Below are positions 34,371 through 42,887 of a stretch of DNA of 64,000 nt, one piece after another. The notes under the pieces were generated by a model. The model was not told where the DNA came from. It did not search any database and saw only the letters and a program-made list of their open reading frames with translations. The stretch's first letter is position 1; every line of letters starts with the position of its first letter. The translations under genes and the position numbers were made by a program. This stretch comes from Oceanobacillus profundus (GTDB lineage: Bacteria > Bacillota > Bacilli > Bacillales > Amphibacillaceae): NCBI RefSeq assembly GCF_003515705.1, contig NZ_QWEH01000003.1, forward strand, positions 300,957-364,956, in the 5' to 3' direction.

Positions 34371-35750
34371 TCAATAAAGTTTTCCCTGCCTATACAATAT
34401 AGTCGATAATTTCAGCACGGCATGCCGATAACAATGTTGTCTTAATGTTAACTGATCCGAAAAATAATTTGGATATACAACATGAAAGGTCTCTTTCATT
34501 TTTTCATATAACTTAGTATAAACTTCTTTCTCTGAATAAAATTGCGTTTCCCTTCCCTGCAGCCATTCAAAATAGGATACAATTGCGCCACCTGCATTTG
34601 CTAAAATATCCGGGATTATAATAACGTCATTTTTATTTAAATAATCATCTGCAGCATTGTTAATTGGTGCATTTGCTGCTTCAACGATTATTTTTGCTTT
34701 TATCTGTTCCATATTTCCTTCATGAATCTGATCTTCAAGAGCTGCCAGAAATAGAACATCTATATCTAATGTTAATAATTCTTCACGTGGTCGTATACTA
34801 GCATTTATGCCTGCTGTTTGTAATTCATGCGTAGTTTTCGGTAAATCCCCATGGTTTTTCGTTGTATATTTAACAAGTGTTGGTATATCTAGCCCATCCT
34901 TATTATAGAGCGCAACATTGTGATCGCTTACAGAAATGACTTTATTATTTAATAATTTGCATTGATGTGCTTCTAGCGCTGCAACTGATCCTACATTTCC
35001 AAAACCTTGTATTGCTACTTCCAACCGCTTATCCTGATGACGGAGTAAATTCTTAGCAGCTGTGTTTTCCCGTTCGGTTAGCCACGCTTTCTTCTCTTCG
35101 ATGAAGTCATGTAATAAATAACGAAACGAGTAATAGACACCTTTTCCAGTCGCCTCTTTGCGTCCTAGTGACCCTCCATTGACAACACTTTTACCAGTAA
35201 AGCTTCCACGATAGCTATTACCTGGATGAATACTTTTGTATTCCCCCATCATCCAATCCATTTCCCGTTCACTCGTCCCTACATCAGGTGCTGGAATGTC
35301 TTTATCCGGTCCTATAATATCGCTGAAATACTGTACATATTTTCGCGATATTAAATTTAACTCACGTGTATTATATTTTCTCGGATCAATCACAACACCA
35401 CCCTTGCCTCCACCAAAAGGGACTTCGTGCAGTGCATTCTTTAGCGTCATTAGAGTAGCAAGATTAATCACCTCATCTTCATGAACCGATTCATGAAAAC
35501 GAATACCACCTTTGTACGGGCCTAATATATTATTATGCTGTACTCGAAAAGCAGGAATTCGAACTACCTCTTCATTTTCAAGTGTAACCCGAAGAAAGGA
35601 TTTTGCTACATGATTCGGAGTGGATAAGATTGATCTTAACGCTCGAAAAGTCTTTTCCCTGTTCTGGTCTTGAATATCATTTAAGAATTCTGTTCCATTA
35701 AACAAGGTATCCAATGACTTCTCGATCATATCAACTGTATTGATTGGCAT
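34371..35750 (-). CDS. glutamate dehydrogenase (Glu/Leu/Phe/Val dehydrogenase family)
   Basis: 459 residues from the ATG at 35750, seven bases after GGGAG; the much longer frame to 36011 is antisense to the next gene and is not used. Catalytic features: GPYKGGIRFHESV, VPFGGGKGGVVIDP, PAPDVGTSEREMDWM, and the Rossmann motif IQGFGNVGS. It converts glutamate to 2-oxoglutarate and ammonia in the cytosol. It is about 35 residues longer than RocG/GudB, with an insertion around AWLTERENTAAKNLLRHQDK, so it belongs to a different subgroup. A putative transporter lies 107 bases upstream on the same strand. Confidence 0.9.
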   Translation of the reverse strand: MPINTVDMIEKSLDTLFNGTEFLNDIQDQNREKTFRALRSILSTPNHVAKSFLRVTLENEEVVRIPAFRVQHNNILGPYKGGIRFHESVHEDEVINLATLMTLKNALHEVPFGGGKGGVVIDPRKYNTRELNLISRKYVQYFSDIIGPDKDIPAPDVGTSEREMDWMMGEYKSIHPGNSYRGSFTGKSVVNGGSLGRKEATGKGVYYSFRYLLHDFIEEKKAWLTERENTAAKNLLRHQDKRLEVAIQGFGNVGSVAALEAHQCKLLNNKVISVSDHNVALYNKDGLDIPTLVKYTTKNHGDLPKTTHELQTAGINASIRPREELLTLDIDVLFLAALEDQIHEGNMEQIKAKIIVEAANAPINNAADDYLNKNDVIIIPDILANAGGAIVSYFEWLQGRETQFYSEKEVYTKLYEKMKETFHVVYPNYFSDQLTLRQHCYRHAVLKLSTILYRQGKLY

Positions 35751-35857
35751 GACGATACTCCCTTTCTTTTTACTTAACTTTCCCGACTTTTCTCTAGTGT
35801 AACAAATGATTGCTTCCTCCTCTACCAATAATATCCTATTATAAAATCGGAACGCAC

Positions 35858-37279
35858 CTAAAGCAGAAAAATTCCAAATACAGTAGCGATAATTAAACCG
35901 CATATTACTGGAATAAAGTTCTTCCGTACGAGGTCCATCACAGATACCCCACAAAATCCAGCAATTGCAATTAAGGAAGACCAAGCTACAATTGTTCCTC
36001 CCCCAGTCCAAATAGCTCCCATTTGTCCGATTGCAGCAAGAGTAGATGCATCTATTGCACTGTTTTGTAAAGATGCTGCTAATGCCCCTGTTAATGGCAA
36101 GCCAGAGAAGCCAGATCCATCAAGACCAGTTATGATTCCAATTATTAATAGACTAAATGCTGCAAGAAACGCACTCTGCGGGAGATAATCTTGTATTGAC
36201 TGAACAAGATCAAATAAAAGTGCTGGCGCATTCTCCTCTACTCCTAGAATACTCCCCGAAAATTCAGGGCTTCCCAGAAAGAAGAATCCTGCAATCGGGA
36301 TCACAGGTCCCATCGCCTTAAATGCAAATACAAATCCATCTGTAATATGATTACTAATGTAATCCAGCGCGTGGTGTCTCCCGTATGCAAATGTAATAAT
36401 CAGTAATAGAACAGCTGCTACTCCCCCAATAAATGCTGCACCATCCCCTCCTTCTAAACCACTCATCCTACCAGAAAGAAGCTTCTCATAAATCATGAAA
36501 CCTACAACAGCCAATAATGTTAACGGAACAACAAAAGCAAACGTTTTACTCCAAAATGTAACGTGTTTTGTTTGAGCTTTATGATTTGAAGTTGTTGAAG
36601 ACTGTAATCCTTTTAAATCTTTTTCAATTCGTGCATCGCCCTTTTTTCGAATTCCTTTCCGCAGCAATGCATATGCAAACAGAATGGCTACTCCTCCAGT
36701 AACAAGCGATAAAATCATGGCTTTATCAGCAACTGTTGCAATATCAACACCAGCAGATGCAGCGGATAGTCCAGGTGCTACCTGAACAATATAATCCGAG
36801 GAAAGTGCCATCCCTTGCCCCGCTAAAGCAATCGCAACGGCTGCTGTCATTGCTGGTAATCCAGAACGTACCGCAGCTGGAACGAGCAACGCGCAAATCA
36901 ATGGAACTGCAGGAGTGGGCCAGAAGAATAGCGATATAACATAAGTAACCCCTACTAGGACAAAAAAGGAAACATGACCATTCACCATCATTTTCTCGAA
37001 CGGTTCAACCATCCTTCTGTCTGCTTCTAAATCTCGAAGTGCATGTAATAACGCAAGCATAAAGGTGATAATTAGAAATATATTGAATAGCTCTTGCGCA
37101 GCTACTAAATTAGCGCGAAAGATTGTCGTCAGTCCATCTACAATGCTCCCAGTGTAAAAACAACCAATAATAAAGGTACCTAATAGTGTCGGAAATACAA
37201 CACCTTTACGAAATATCATTGTTAAGATAACAATAAGTGTAAATAAGCCATAAAGCACATGGGAAAATGTTAAAACCAT
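35858..37279 (-). CDS. putative ion/organic acid transporter (IT superfamily-like)
   Basis: 473 residues with about 11-12 hydrophobic spans. Features include VVFPTLLGTFIIGCFYTGSI, a PTPAVPLICALLVPAAVRSG loop, a cytosolic hydrophilic loop near 205-235 (KDLKGLQSSTTSNHKAQTKH), and a C-terminal GLDGSGFSGLPLTGALAAS loop. The Gly/Pro-rich, Ser/Thr-bearing loops resemble GntP/CitM/DctM-like carriers, but I cannot assign a subfamily. GGGAGG precedes the ATG. Its position before glutamate dehydrogenase suggests uptake of an organic or amino acid, as inference only. Confidence 0.65.
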   Translation of the reverse strand: MVLTFSHVLYGLFTLIVILTMIFRKGVVFPTLLGTFIIGCFYTGSIVDGLTTIFRANLVAAQELFNIFLIITFMLALLHALRDLEADRRMVEPFEKMMVNGHVSFFVLVGVTYVISLFFWPTPAVPLICALLVPAAVRSGLPAMTAAVAIALAGQGMALSSDYIVQVAPGLSAASAGVDIATVADKAMILSLVTGGVAILFAYALLRKGIRKKGDARIEKDLKGLQSSTTSNHKAQTKHVTFWSKTFAFVVPLTLLAVVGFMIYEKLLSGRMSGLEGGDGAAFIGGVAAVLLLIITFAYGRHHALDYISNHITDGFVFAFKAMGPVIPIAGFFFLGSPEFSGSILGVEENAPALLFDLVQSIQDYLPQSAFLAAFSLLIIGIITGLDGSGFSGLPLTGALAASLQNSAIDASTLAAIGQMGAIWTGGGTIVAWSSLIAIAGFCGVSVMDLVRKNFIPVICGLIIATVFGIFLL

Positions 37280-37355
37280 TACGTATTCCTCCCTTTTGGA
37301 TGTGCTATAACCTATGCGTAAAAATCGCGTTATGCGACAGATTCGAACACTGGAT

Positions 37356-37380
37356 GTTTTATTAATTAAACAACGGGTAC
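37356..37380 (+). promoter_or_regulatory. sigma-B promoter of the YflT-family gene
   Basis: GTTTTA (37356-37361), a 13-base spacer and GGGTAC (37375-37380), against the general-stress consensus GTTTAA-N12/14-GGGTAT. It lies 33 bases upstream of the start codon of a stress-protein family gene. Confidence 0.75.
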
Positions 37381-37413
37381 ATAATATATAACTTCAAAAG
37401 GAGGAATTTATAC

Positions 37414-37764
37414 ATGAAACCATATGTAAAAGAATATGTAGATGAAACACAAATTAAACTTGACATTACGAAATTAAAAACAAAAGGTGTAGCAAGAGAC
37501 GATATTTATATTCTTACACATGATGATGAAAGAACTGGTCGTCTAGCAGAAGGTGTGGATGCGAATACAATTGGGATGAAAGAGATGGATTTTTCAAGTG
37601 CCGTAGGGAATATGTTTAATAGTCAAGGTGATGAATTACGTACGAAGCTGAAGGAGATTGGTGTCACTACTGTAGAAGCAGAAAATTACGAAGAGGATTT
37701 AGATGACGGCAAGATTCTACTGATCGTTACCAATCATGATTTCGTAGAAGAAATGCTCGTGTAA
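37414..37764 (+). CDS. general stress protein, YflT/GSP-17M family
   Basis: 116 residues: MKPYVKEYVDETQIKLDITK, then a DDIYILTHDDERTGRLAEG segment, and a C-terminal DDGKILLIVTNHD strand. This is the heat-induced stress protein YflT domain, which fills the whole protein. B. subtilis yflT is in the sigma-B regulon, and a good sigma-B promoter precedes this gene, which supports the assignment. AAAGGAGGAA lies eight bases before the ATG. Soluble and cytosolic; biochemical function unknown. A long terminator hairpin follows. Confidence 0.87.
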   Translation: MKPYVKEYVDETQIKLDITKLKTKGVARDDIYILTHDDERTGRLAEGVDANTIGMKEMDFSSAVGNMFNSQGDELRTKLKEIGVTTVEAENYEEDLDDGKILLIVTNHDFVEEMLV

Positions 37765-37785
37765 ATACGTATACAGAAAATCTGA

Positions 37786-37857
37786 CCTCCCAAAGGCTTA
37801 GGAGCATGGGGCATTTCCCAACTGCCCATTCTCCCTAAGACTTTTGGGAGATTTTCC
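37786..37857 (+). terminator. terminator of the YflT-family gene
   Basis: A long hairpin: CTCCCAAAGGCTTAGG pairs with CCTAAGACTTTTGGGAG and an inner ATGGG pairs with CCCAT; ends in ATTTTCC. Confidence 0.8.
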
Positions 37858-37862
37858 TTCTA

Positions 37863-38003
37863 TTATGTGATACCATGCCCTTCCTCCCTATCTGCACAAT
37901 CATTACAAAATAATTTTCCCTCTTTGTGTACACCATCAAAGAAACCATTCTCACAATAGATTTCTTCCAAACATTCCACACATATACCGATTAACTCTTG
38001 CAT
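37863..38003 (-). CDS. small cysteine-rich (zinc-ribbon-like) protein, 46 residues
   Basis: Too short for routine gene finding but well supported: GAAGGAG lies eight bases before the ATG, and the product has two CxxC pairs (GICVECLEEIYC at the start, KLFCNDCADREEG near the end). These four cysteines could bind one zinc ion. I do not recognise a named family. It converges on the YflT-family gene and lies 75 bases upstream of the end of thiT on the same strand. Function unknown. Confidence 0.65.
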   Translation of the reverse strand: MQELIGICVECLEEIYCENGFFDGVHKEGKLFCNDCADREEGHGIT

Positions 38004-38078
38004 TACTTTATCTCCTTCCTAAAAAGAATAACCTCTTCTTAAAAGAGGTTATTCTTATGTGAGCGAATGTATAACATT

Positions 38079-38648
38079 TTACGCAGCATTTAATAATGTT
38101 CTTGGCTGCTTGTGGAACAAGAAAAATACAATTACAGTGCTGATAATAAAAGATGGAACCATGTAAGATGCATTATAAATTAATGAATATAACCAAGCTG
38201 GCTGCCCTTCGACGGCCGAACCAAAGAACACAATACCCGCCACATAATGAGCGACGAAGCGTAATGCAGAGCCAACGAAAACACCAAGCGTAATATAGGT
38301 TAAATACGTCTTCGATTCGCCGGATTTAACAGCCTCCTGAATTTTCTTAGCAAACAAACCAGCAAAGCCAAGTACCGTAAAGGCAATTGCATAATCAATA
38401 AATCCTTGTAATGGTTCTAGAACGTAAGCCGTTCCTGTTGCCACTTGCAAAACTCCCCAAAGGAATCCCGAGAGCAATCCCCCTTTAATCCCCCAACGGA
38501 ACGCAACAATAAAAACCGGGATCATCGCAAACGAAACAGATCCGCCTTGCGCCCAAATTTTAAATGATATTGGAAGGATGTCTAAGAGAAGTGCTAAAGC
38601 AGTAAAAATCGCTACCTCTACCAAAAATAACGTACGTTTTGAATTCAA
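38079..38648 (-). CDS. thiT: thiamine ECF transporter S component ThiT
   Basis: 189 residues with six spans. It carries the ThiT signature regions LLDILPISFKIWAQGGSVSF and GIKGGLLSGFLWGVLQ, plus the aromatic and charged residues that line the thiamine pocket. It binds thiamine with high affinity and works with the shared EcfA/A'/T energising module, encoded elsewhere. A TPP riboswitch with terminator lies upstream (38953-39141), so expression should fall when thiamine pyrophosphate is plentiful. A dispersed repeat (38670-38928) separates the riboswitch from the gene. GGGAG lies 11 bases before the ATG. Confidence 0.93.
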   Translation of the reverse strand: MNSKRTLFLVEVAIFTALALLLDILPISFKIWAQGGSVSFAMIPVFIVAFRWGIKGGLLSGFLWGVLQVATGTAYVLEPLQGFIDYAIAFTVLGFAGLFAKKIQEAVKSGESKTYLTYITLGVFVGSALRFVAHYVAGIVFFGSAVEGQPAWLYSLIYNASYMVPSFIISTVIVFFLFHKQPRTLLNAA

Positions 38649-38669
38649 TGTTAAGTACTCTCCCTTTTA

Positions 38670-38928
38670 GAGGCAGTTCAAAAAGTCCGGTAAAAATGAC
38701 GCATCGCAGGGGATCTTCTGCTAAAATCGCCCACGTCCTGTGAGCAACACAGAAGTCACCAGATCCTGTGGAAGCCTGGTCCGGGGGAGTTACGCCGCCT
38801 CGAACTTCAACGCACAGGACGTGCTAGTGTCGGTGTTGCAACAAAGCTTTTCTGTGGGGCGAGTAAACACAGCCCCAGGGCGTTGCAACTGTAGCCGACC
38901 TCGGTCCTTTTTATCCTCCTTTTGAACA
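38670..38928 (+). repeat. dispersed intergenic repeat, family A, copy 2, in the thiT leader
   Basis: Starts GAGGCAGTTCAAAAAGTCCG and ends GGTCCTTTTTATCCTCC-TTTTGAAC. It shares AAGTCCGGTNNAAATGACNC, CACGTCCTGTG, AGAAGTCACC and CCGCCTCGAACTTC with the copy at 43390-43565. It is about 80 bases longer than that copy, with an extra internal hairpin-prone stretch. It lies wholly between the TPP riboswitch and the thiT start codon. Confidence 0.7.
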
Positions 38929-38952
38929 TATACCTTTATCGCATTTTAGACG

Positions 38953-39030
38953 CAAAAAAGTAATGTCAAGGGAAGCTTTCTGATGGTGACTACAATTAAG
39001 TAGTCTGCTTCGCTCACATTACTTTTTTTA
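38953..39030 (-). terminator. expression-platform terminator of the TPP riboswitch
   Basis: On the minus strand AAAGTAATGT pairs with ACATTACTTT and is followed by a T run; an inner hairpin GACTAC/GTAGTC fills the loop. It directly follows the aptamer, as in transcription-attenuating THI elements. Confidence 0.75.
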
Positions 39031-39035
39031 TTCCA

Positions 39036-39141
39036 TCAAAAAGACTACCATCCCTACGCTAGAATTAACTAACAGGTTCAAAGGGTCTGAACAATAATGT
39101 TCACTCTCAGTCAAAACGACTCCCCCTGCAGGCTTTTTCTA
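39036..39141 (-). ncRNA. TPP riboswitch (THI element) upstream of thiT
   Basis: The minus strand shows the conserved THI-box order: GGGGGAGTC, CTGAGAGTGAAC, GACCCTTTGAACCTG, and a closing GCGTAGGGA, with an AAAAAG/CTTTTT outer helix. It binds thiamine pyrophosphate and, with the terminator that follows, should switch thiT off when thiamine is abundant. The start of thiT is about 390 bases further on because a repeat element lies between. Confidence 0.92.
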
Positions 39142-39207
39142 TTTACTTTTTTGTTACCTGTATTGTACCTTATTTATTTGAATTGAACAAATTAATTACA
39201 AAAACGA

Positions 39208-40989
39208 TTATAAACGTTGAAACTCCTTTACATCTTCTACACATAATCCAATAGCACTTTCCCAAAATTCCGGTTTCGTGAGATCAGCATTTAAATGCTT
39301 TTTTGCGAGCTCTTCTACTGTCATTCGACCAGTATCTCTTAGTAAGGCAATATAATCATCCTCGAAGCTGCCGCCTTTCTCCTTTGCATACGCGTAAATA
39401 CCAAGGCTAAATAAATAGCCAAATGTATATGGAAAATTATAAAACGGAACACCTGTAATATGAAAATGTAGTTTAGAGGACCAAAAGTTTGGATCATATT
39501 CTTCTAAACTATTACAATAAGCTTCCTTTTGTGCTTCGACCATTAATTCATTTAAGCGCTGTGAAGAAACCATCCCTTGCTTACGCGCTTCATAAAATCG
39601 CGTTTCAAATAAAAACCTTGCATGAATATTCATAAAAAAGGCGACACTACGTTGAATTTTGTCTTCCAGTAACGCGAGTTTTTCTTCTTTCGTTTGGGCA
39701 TTTCTTACAGAAGCATCTGCTACAATCATTTCCGCAAAAGTGGAGGCAGTTTCAGCTACATTCATTGCGTAACGCTGATTTAAACCATTAACATCATTCA
39801 TCACATGCTGATGGTATGCGTGACCTAATTCATGGGCAAGAGTAGAAATATTTGATGATGTACCTGAATACGTCATAAATATGCGTGTCTGTTCACTATC
39901 TGGGAAACTCGTACAAAATCCACCAGGTCGTTTACCTGCACGATCTTCCGCTTCAATCCACCTTTCTTCAAATGCCATTTTTGCAAATCCTGCCATCTTC
40001 GGGCTGAACGTTTGAAATTGATCAACAATAAATTTCGCACCTTCTGTATAGCTTGATGTTTTTACCGTCGTACTGACTGGAGCACTGATATCGTAAATAC
40101 TTAATTTCTCCAAACCGAGTAAATCTGCTTTTTTATTTAAATACGTTACAAAATGCTTTTTATTATTTATAATAGCTGTCCACATTGCATCCAACGTTTC
40201 TTTTTTCATCCGGTTTATTGCTAACGGTTCCTTTAAAACATGTTCCCATCCACGGTGTTTGTATGTTTCCAAACGAAAGCCGGCTAAATGATTTAAAGTC
40301 TGACTAAATAATGCAGATTGTTCTTCCCAAGCATTACTCAGCTGATCGAAAACATGTTTACGTACCTTACGATCAGGACTTGTTAGTTTATTGGACGCTT
40401 GACCTACAGAATAGCTCTTGTGTTCTCCTTTCTCTTCAATTTCCACGGTCATGTTTCCTACGATTGCTCCATACATTTGATTCCAAGCATGATAGCCATC
40501 TACCGCTAAATCATTGATTAGTACTTCTTGTTCTTCAGGAAGTTTTTCTTTTGCTTCTGTTCTGTTTTCATCTAAAACAAATGCAATATCCACTAATTCA
40601 GGGAGTTGCAATAAGGCTTCCCAACTCGAATCTGGAATTATAATTAACTTTTGATCTAATTTTGTTGTAATAGACCCCATCTCCGCTGATAAAACACTTC
40701 GCTGCCCAACTAATATATCGGCTTTCTCATCCTTTACGTTTTGTGCGCTGAGACAGCTTACAAAAGCAGAGGCCTCACGAAGTTTTTTGACTGTCGTTTC
40801 TAATTTATGTATAATCTGCACAAATTCAGATTCATAGCCTTCCTCCTGTGGATTAAATTGCTCCACCATCACTGAAAGCCCCTTCATTTCATCTTTTATA
40901 TTATCAACGTACGCTTGAAATTGTTCTGATTCGCTTCCACCCGGAAATAGTGTATCCAAGTCCCATCTTGGATTTAAAGTCAACTGCAT
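39208..40989 (-). CDS. pepF: M3-family oligoendopeptidase F
   Basis: 593 residues. The zinc site is STLAHELGHAYHQH (HExxH), with the downstream glutamate in NVAETASTFAEMIV. The rest is the all-helical M3B fold, from LNPRWDLDTLFPGG at the start to the HFHITGVPFYNFPYTFGYLF block late in the protein. It cuts medium-sized peptides in the cytosol and takes part in peptide turnover. The length fits PepF/YusX-type enzymes (about 595-605). AGGGGAGA precedes the ATG. It is transcribed leftward alone; no terminator stronger than the nearby A/T tract is visible. Confidence 0.92.
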   Translation of the reverse strand: MQLTLNPRWDLDTLFPGGSESEQFQAYVDNIKDEMKGLSVMVEQFNPQEEGYESEFVQIIHKLETTVKKLREASAFVSCLSAQNVKDEKADILVGQRSVLSAEMGSITTKLDQKLIIIPDSSWEALLQLPELVDIAFVLDENRTEAKEKLPEEQEVLINDLAVDGYHAWNQMYGAIVGNMTVEIEEKGEHKSYSVGQASNKLTSPDRKVRKHVFDQLSNAWEEQSALFSQTLNHLAGFRLETYKHRGWEHVLKEPLAINRMKKETLDAMWTAIINNKKHFVTYLNKKADLLGLEKLSIYDISAPVSTTVKTSSYTEGAKFIVDQFQTFSPKMAGFAKMAFEERWIEAEDRAGKRPGGFCTSFPDSEQTRIFMTYSGTSSNISTLAHELGHAYHQHVMNDVNGLNQRYAMNVAETASTFAEMIVADASVRNAQTKEEKLALLEDKIQRSVAFFMNIHARFLFETRFYEARKQGMVSSQRLNELMVEAQKEAYCNSLEEYDPNFWSSKLHFHITGVPFYNFPYTFGYLFSLGIYAYAKEKGGSFEDDYIALLRDTGRMTVEELAKKHLNADLTKPEFWESAIGLCVEDVKEFQRL

Positions 40990-41195
40990 GAAATCTCCCC
41001 TTAATTTGATAATTTATCTTTTACCCTATCTTCATATTATAACGAAATTTCAGATGATAATCACGGAATTGGAAAAAATTTATATACTTATTTTTTTACC
41101 CCACTGAAAATCAAGTGCTTTAAAACTAAAAAATGAATGAAGCATGTTTTACCTTCAGTTCTTCCGGGAATATACCATAATGAAATGTTAATTTA

Positions 41196-41224
41196 GTTTT
41201 AATTAATTTATTTTTAATTAAAAC
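41196..41224 (+). promoter_or_regulatory. perfect palindrome next to the yceI promoter (candidate operator)
   Basis: Arms GTTTTAATTAA (41196-41206) and TTAATTAAAAC (41214-41224) are exact complements around a 7-base centre, three bases upstream of the -35 box. The form suggests a site for a dimeric regulator, possibly MarR- or HxlR-type; which one is unknown. Confidence 0.6.
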
Positions 41225-41227
41225 CAG

Positions 41228-41256
41228 TTGACATCAGTTGATTATGAATATATACT
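41228..41256 (+). promoter_or_regulatory. sigma-A promoter of yceI
   Basis: Perfect TTGACA (41228-41233), a 17-base spacer and TATACT (41251-41256). It lies 41 bases upstream of the yceI start codon. Confidence 0.8.
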
Positions 41257-41297
41257 TAGTAACAGAAAGTAATTATAATAAATGGAGGTAGTTTAAT

Positions 41298-41834
41298 ATG
41301 GCAAAAACAGTTTGGACCGTTGACCAAGTTCATAGTGAGGTTGGTTTCTCAGTAAAGCATATGATGATTTCGAAAGCAAAAGGAACGTTTGATAAATTTG
41401 ATGCAGTAATTGAAGCAGATGTTGAAGATATGACAGACGCAAAAATTGAAGTAACAATTGATACAAATAGTATTAACACACGAAATGAGGATCGTGACAA
41501 TCATTTACGTTCAGCAGATTTCTTTGATGCTGAGAACCATCCGAACATGACATTTGTTGCAACAGACATTAAGAAAACAGCTTCTAATCAATATGATGTT
41601 GTTGGTGAATTAACAATTCGCGGAACTACAAAGCCTGCTACACTTGACGTAACGTTTGAAGGACAAAGTAAAGATCCAATGGGCGGAGCAACTGTAGCTG
41701 GTTTCAGTGGTACAACAACAATTAACCGTAAAGAATTTGGTTTAACGTGGAACGCAGCAGTTGAAACTGGTGGTGTACTCGTTGGCGAAGATGTTAAAAT
41801 CCACTTCGAACTTGAACTTCACAAACAAGGATAA
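41298..41834 (+). CDS. YceI family protein
   Basis: 178 residues that make up one YceI beta-barrel domain: WTVDQVHSEVGFSVKHMMIS, KGTFDKFDAVIEAD, DNHLRSADFFDAENHPNMTF and the C-terminal VGEDVKIHFELEL. YceI barrels bind polyisoprenoid-type lipids such as ubiquinone or related molecules. In Firmicutes they lack a signal peptide and are cytosolic, as here. GGAGGTAG precedes the ATG. The strong promoter and adjacent palindrome suggest it is inducible by an unknown cue. A terminator follows. Confidence 0.92.
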   Translation: MAKTVWTVDQVHSEVGFSVKHMMISKAKGTFDKFDAVIEADVEDMTDAKIEVTIDTNSINTRNEDRDNHLRSADFFDAENHPNMTFVATDIKKTASNQYDVVGELTIRGTTKPATLDVTFEGQSKDPMGGATVAGFSGTTTINRKEFGLTWNAAVETGGVLVGEDVKIHFELELHKQG

Positions 41835-41838
41835 TCAC

Positions 41839-41878
41839 ATAAAGCACAAGTGACTTGCATAAGTTACTTGTGCTTTTC
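41839..41878 (+). terminator. terminator of yceI
   Basis: AAAGCACAAGTGACTT / AAGTTACTTGTGCTTT (one mismatch) with a 4-base loop and TTCACTTT tail. Confidence 0.88.
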
Positions 41879-41926
41879 ACTTTAACCTATATTCAACCTA
41901 GCCTCTAAAAAGCAAATGCTTACAGA

Positions 41927-42799
41927 TTATTCTGCATTTCCGTTAAAATATTCTACGGTATCTGAGGAGTAAATTGTAACAAGCATTCTTCCATTTTGTG
42001 AACTAGCTCGAATTAAGACTGGTTCATTATATAAATTTTTAAACACAAAATCTGGCCCCCACCAACTAACAGTTGCATCTCTTCCCAGCGGTACATATGG
42101 AACACGTCTGCTATGTGCATATCTTTCTACAATTTGAATCCCTTTTAGATCCACTGCATTAAAGAGCGTTGATGATACTTGACAAATACCGCCACCAATA
42201 TCTTCCGCCAACTCGCCTTTTACAATCACGGGAGCTTTCTTATAGCCTCTTTCAACAGTTCTTTCTCCGACTACTTCGTTAAACGAAAATGTCTCTCTAG
42301 GAAAAATAACCGTATTATTGATTGCTTCGGCAGCGAGAGCAATATTATCGGTTCGCTCAGAATTACGTTGATTATAGTAGGTTGAATAACTTCCAAGTGC
42401 TTTTGTGCTTATTTCCTTAAGTAAACCAGAGTCAACCTTAGGATAAACTGGATATACAGGTACATGAAGCTTTCCATTTTTATCACTATAATATAATTCC
42501 CTAAATAAATACTCGAATTTATCTCTGTCTAAAGCCGCTCCCAGCTTTTCAGCAATAATTCTTCCATCTTTTTTAAAAAAGGCGTCCTGAGGCTCTTGGT
42601 AAACTTCACTTTCCAGACTATCCATAAGTTTGTGTAATTTATTATTGTCTATAAAAGAAGCATCAATTACATCTAATCCATACTGTTCAATTTCTACTTT
42701 TTTTAAGGTAATCACCTTGTTTTTCAGTTGAATAGGGCTGGCTTGGACATAAAGCGGAGTACCTACTAGTAATAACAAAGCACATAAAAACAAGCGCAA
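41927..42799 (-). CDS. VanW family secreted protein (YoaR-like)
   Basis: 290 residues from a TTG at 42799 after GGGAGGTG; a GTG at 42814 overlaps that site. From the TTG the N-terminus is a clean signal peptide (RLFLCALLLLVGTPLYVQAS). The C-terminal half is the VanW domain: RTDNIALAAEAINNTVIFPR, TFSFNEVVGERTVERGYKKA, GGGICQVSSTLFNAV and AHSRRVPYVPLGRDATV. VanW proteins occur with vancomycin-resistance clusters and widely in Bacillaceae; their biochemical role is unknown, though a cell-wall link is likely. Single leftward gene, no resistance genes nearby. Confidence 0.85.
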   Translation of the reverse strand: MRLFLCALLLLVGTPLYVQASPIQLKNKVITLKKVEIEQYGLDVIDASFIDNNKLHKLMDSLESEVYQEPQDAFFKKDGRIIAEKLGAALDRDKFEYLFRELYYSDKNGKLHVPVYPVYPKVDSGLLKEISTKALGSYSTYYNQRNSERTDNIALAAEAINNTVIFPRETFSFNEVVGERTVERGYKKAPVIVKGELAEDIGGGICQVSSTLFNAVDLKGIQIVERYAHSRRVPYVPLGRDATVSWWGPDFVFKNLYNEPVLIRASSQNGRMLVTIYSSDTVEYFNGNAE

Positions 42800-42887
42800 A
42801 ACAACACCTCCCACCGTTAGTATGAATCAAACGAATGAATTCATTCCTGTGGGAGACATTGAATTTTTGAGAAGAAACTTGCTAATC

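Noticed and set aside
35751..36011. N-terminal extension of the glutamate dehydrogenase frame
   Set aside because: It overlaps the end of the upstream transporter gene, lacks a ribosome site and has no similarity to the family; the ATG at 35750 has GGGAG at the right distance.
41927..42799. VanW protein considered as part of a vancomycin-resistance cluster
   Set aside because: No vanA/B, vanH, vanX or vanRS genes nearby; solitary VanW-domain genes are common in Bacillaceae.
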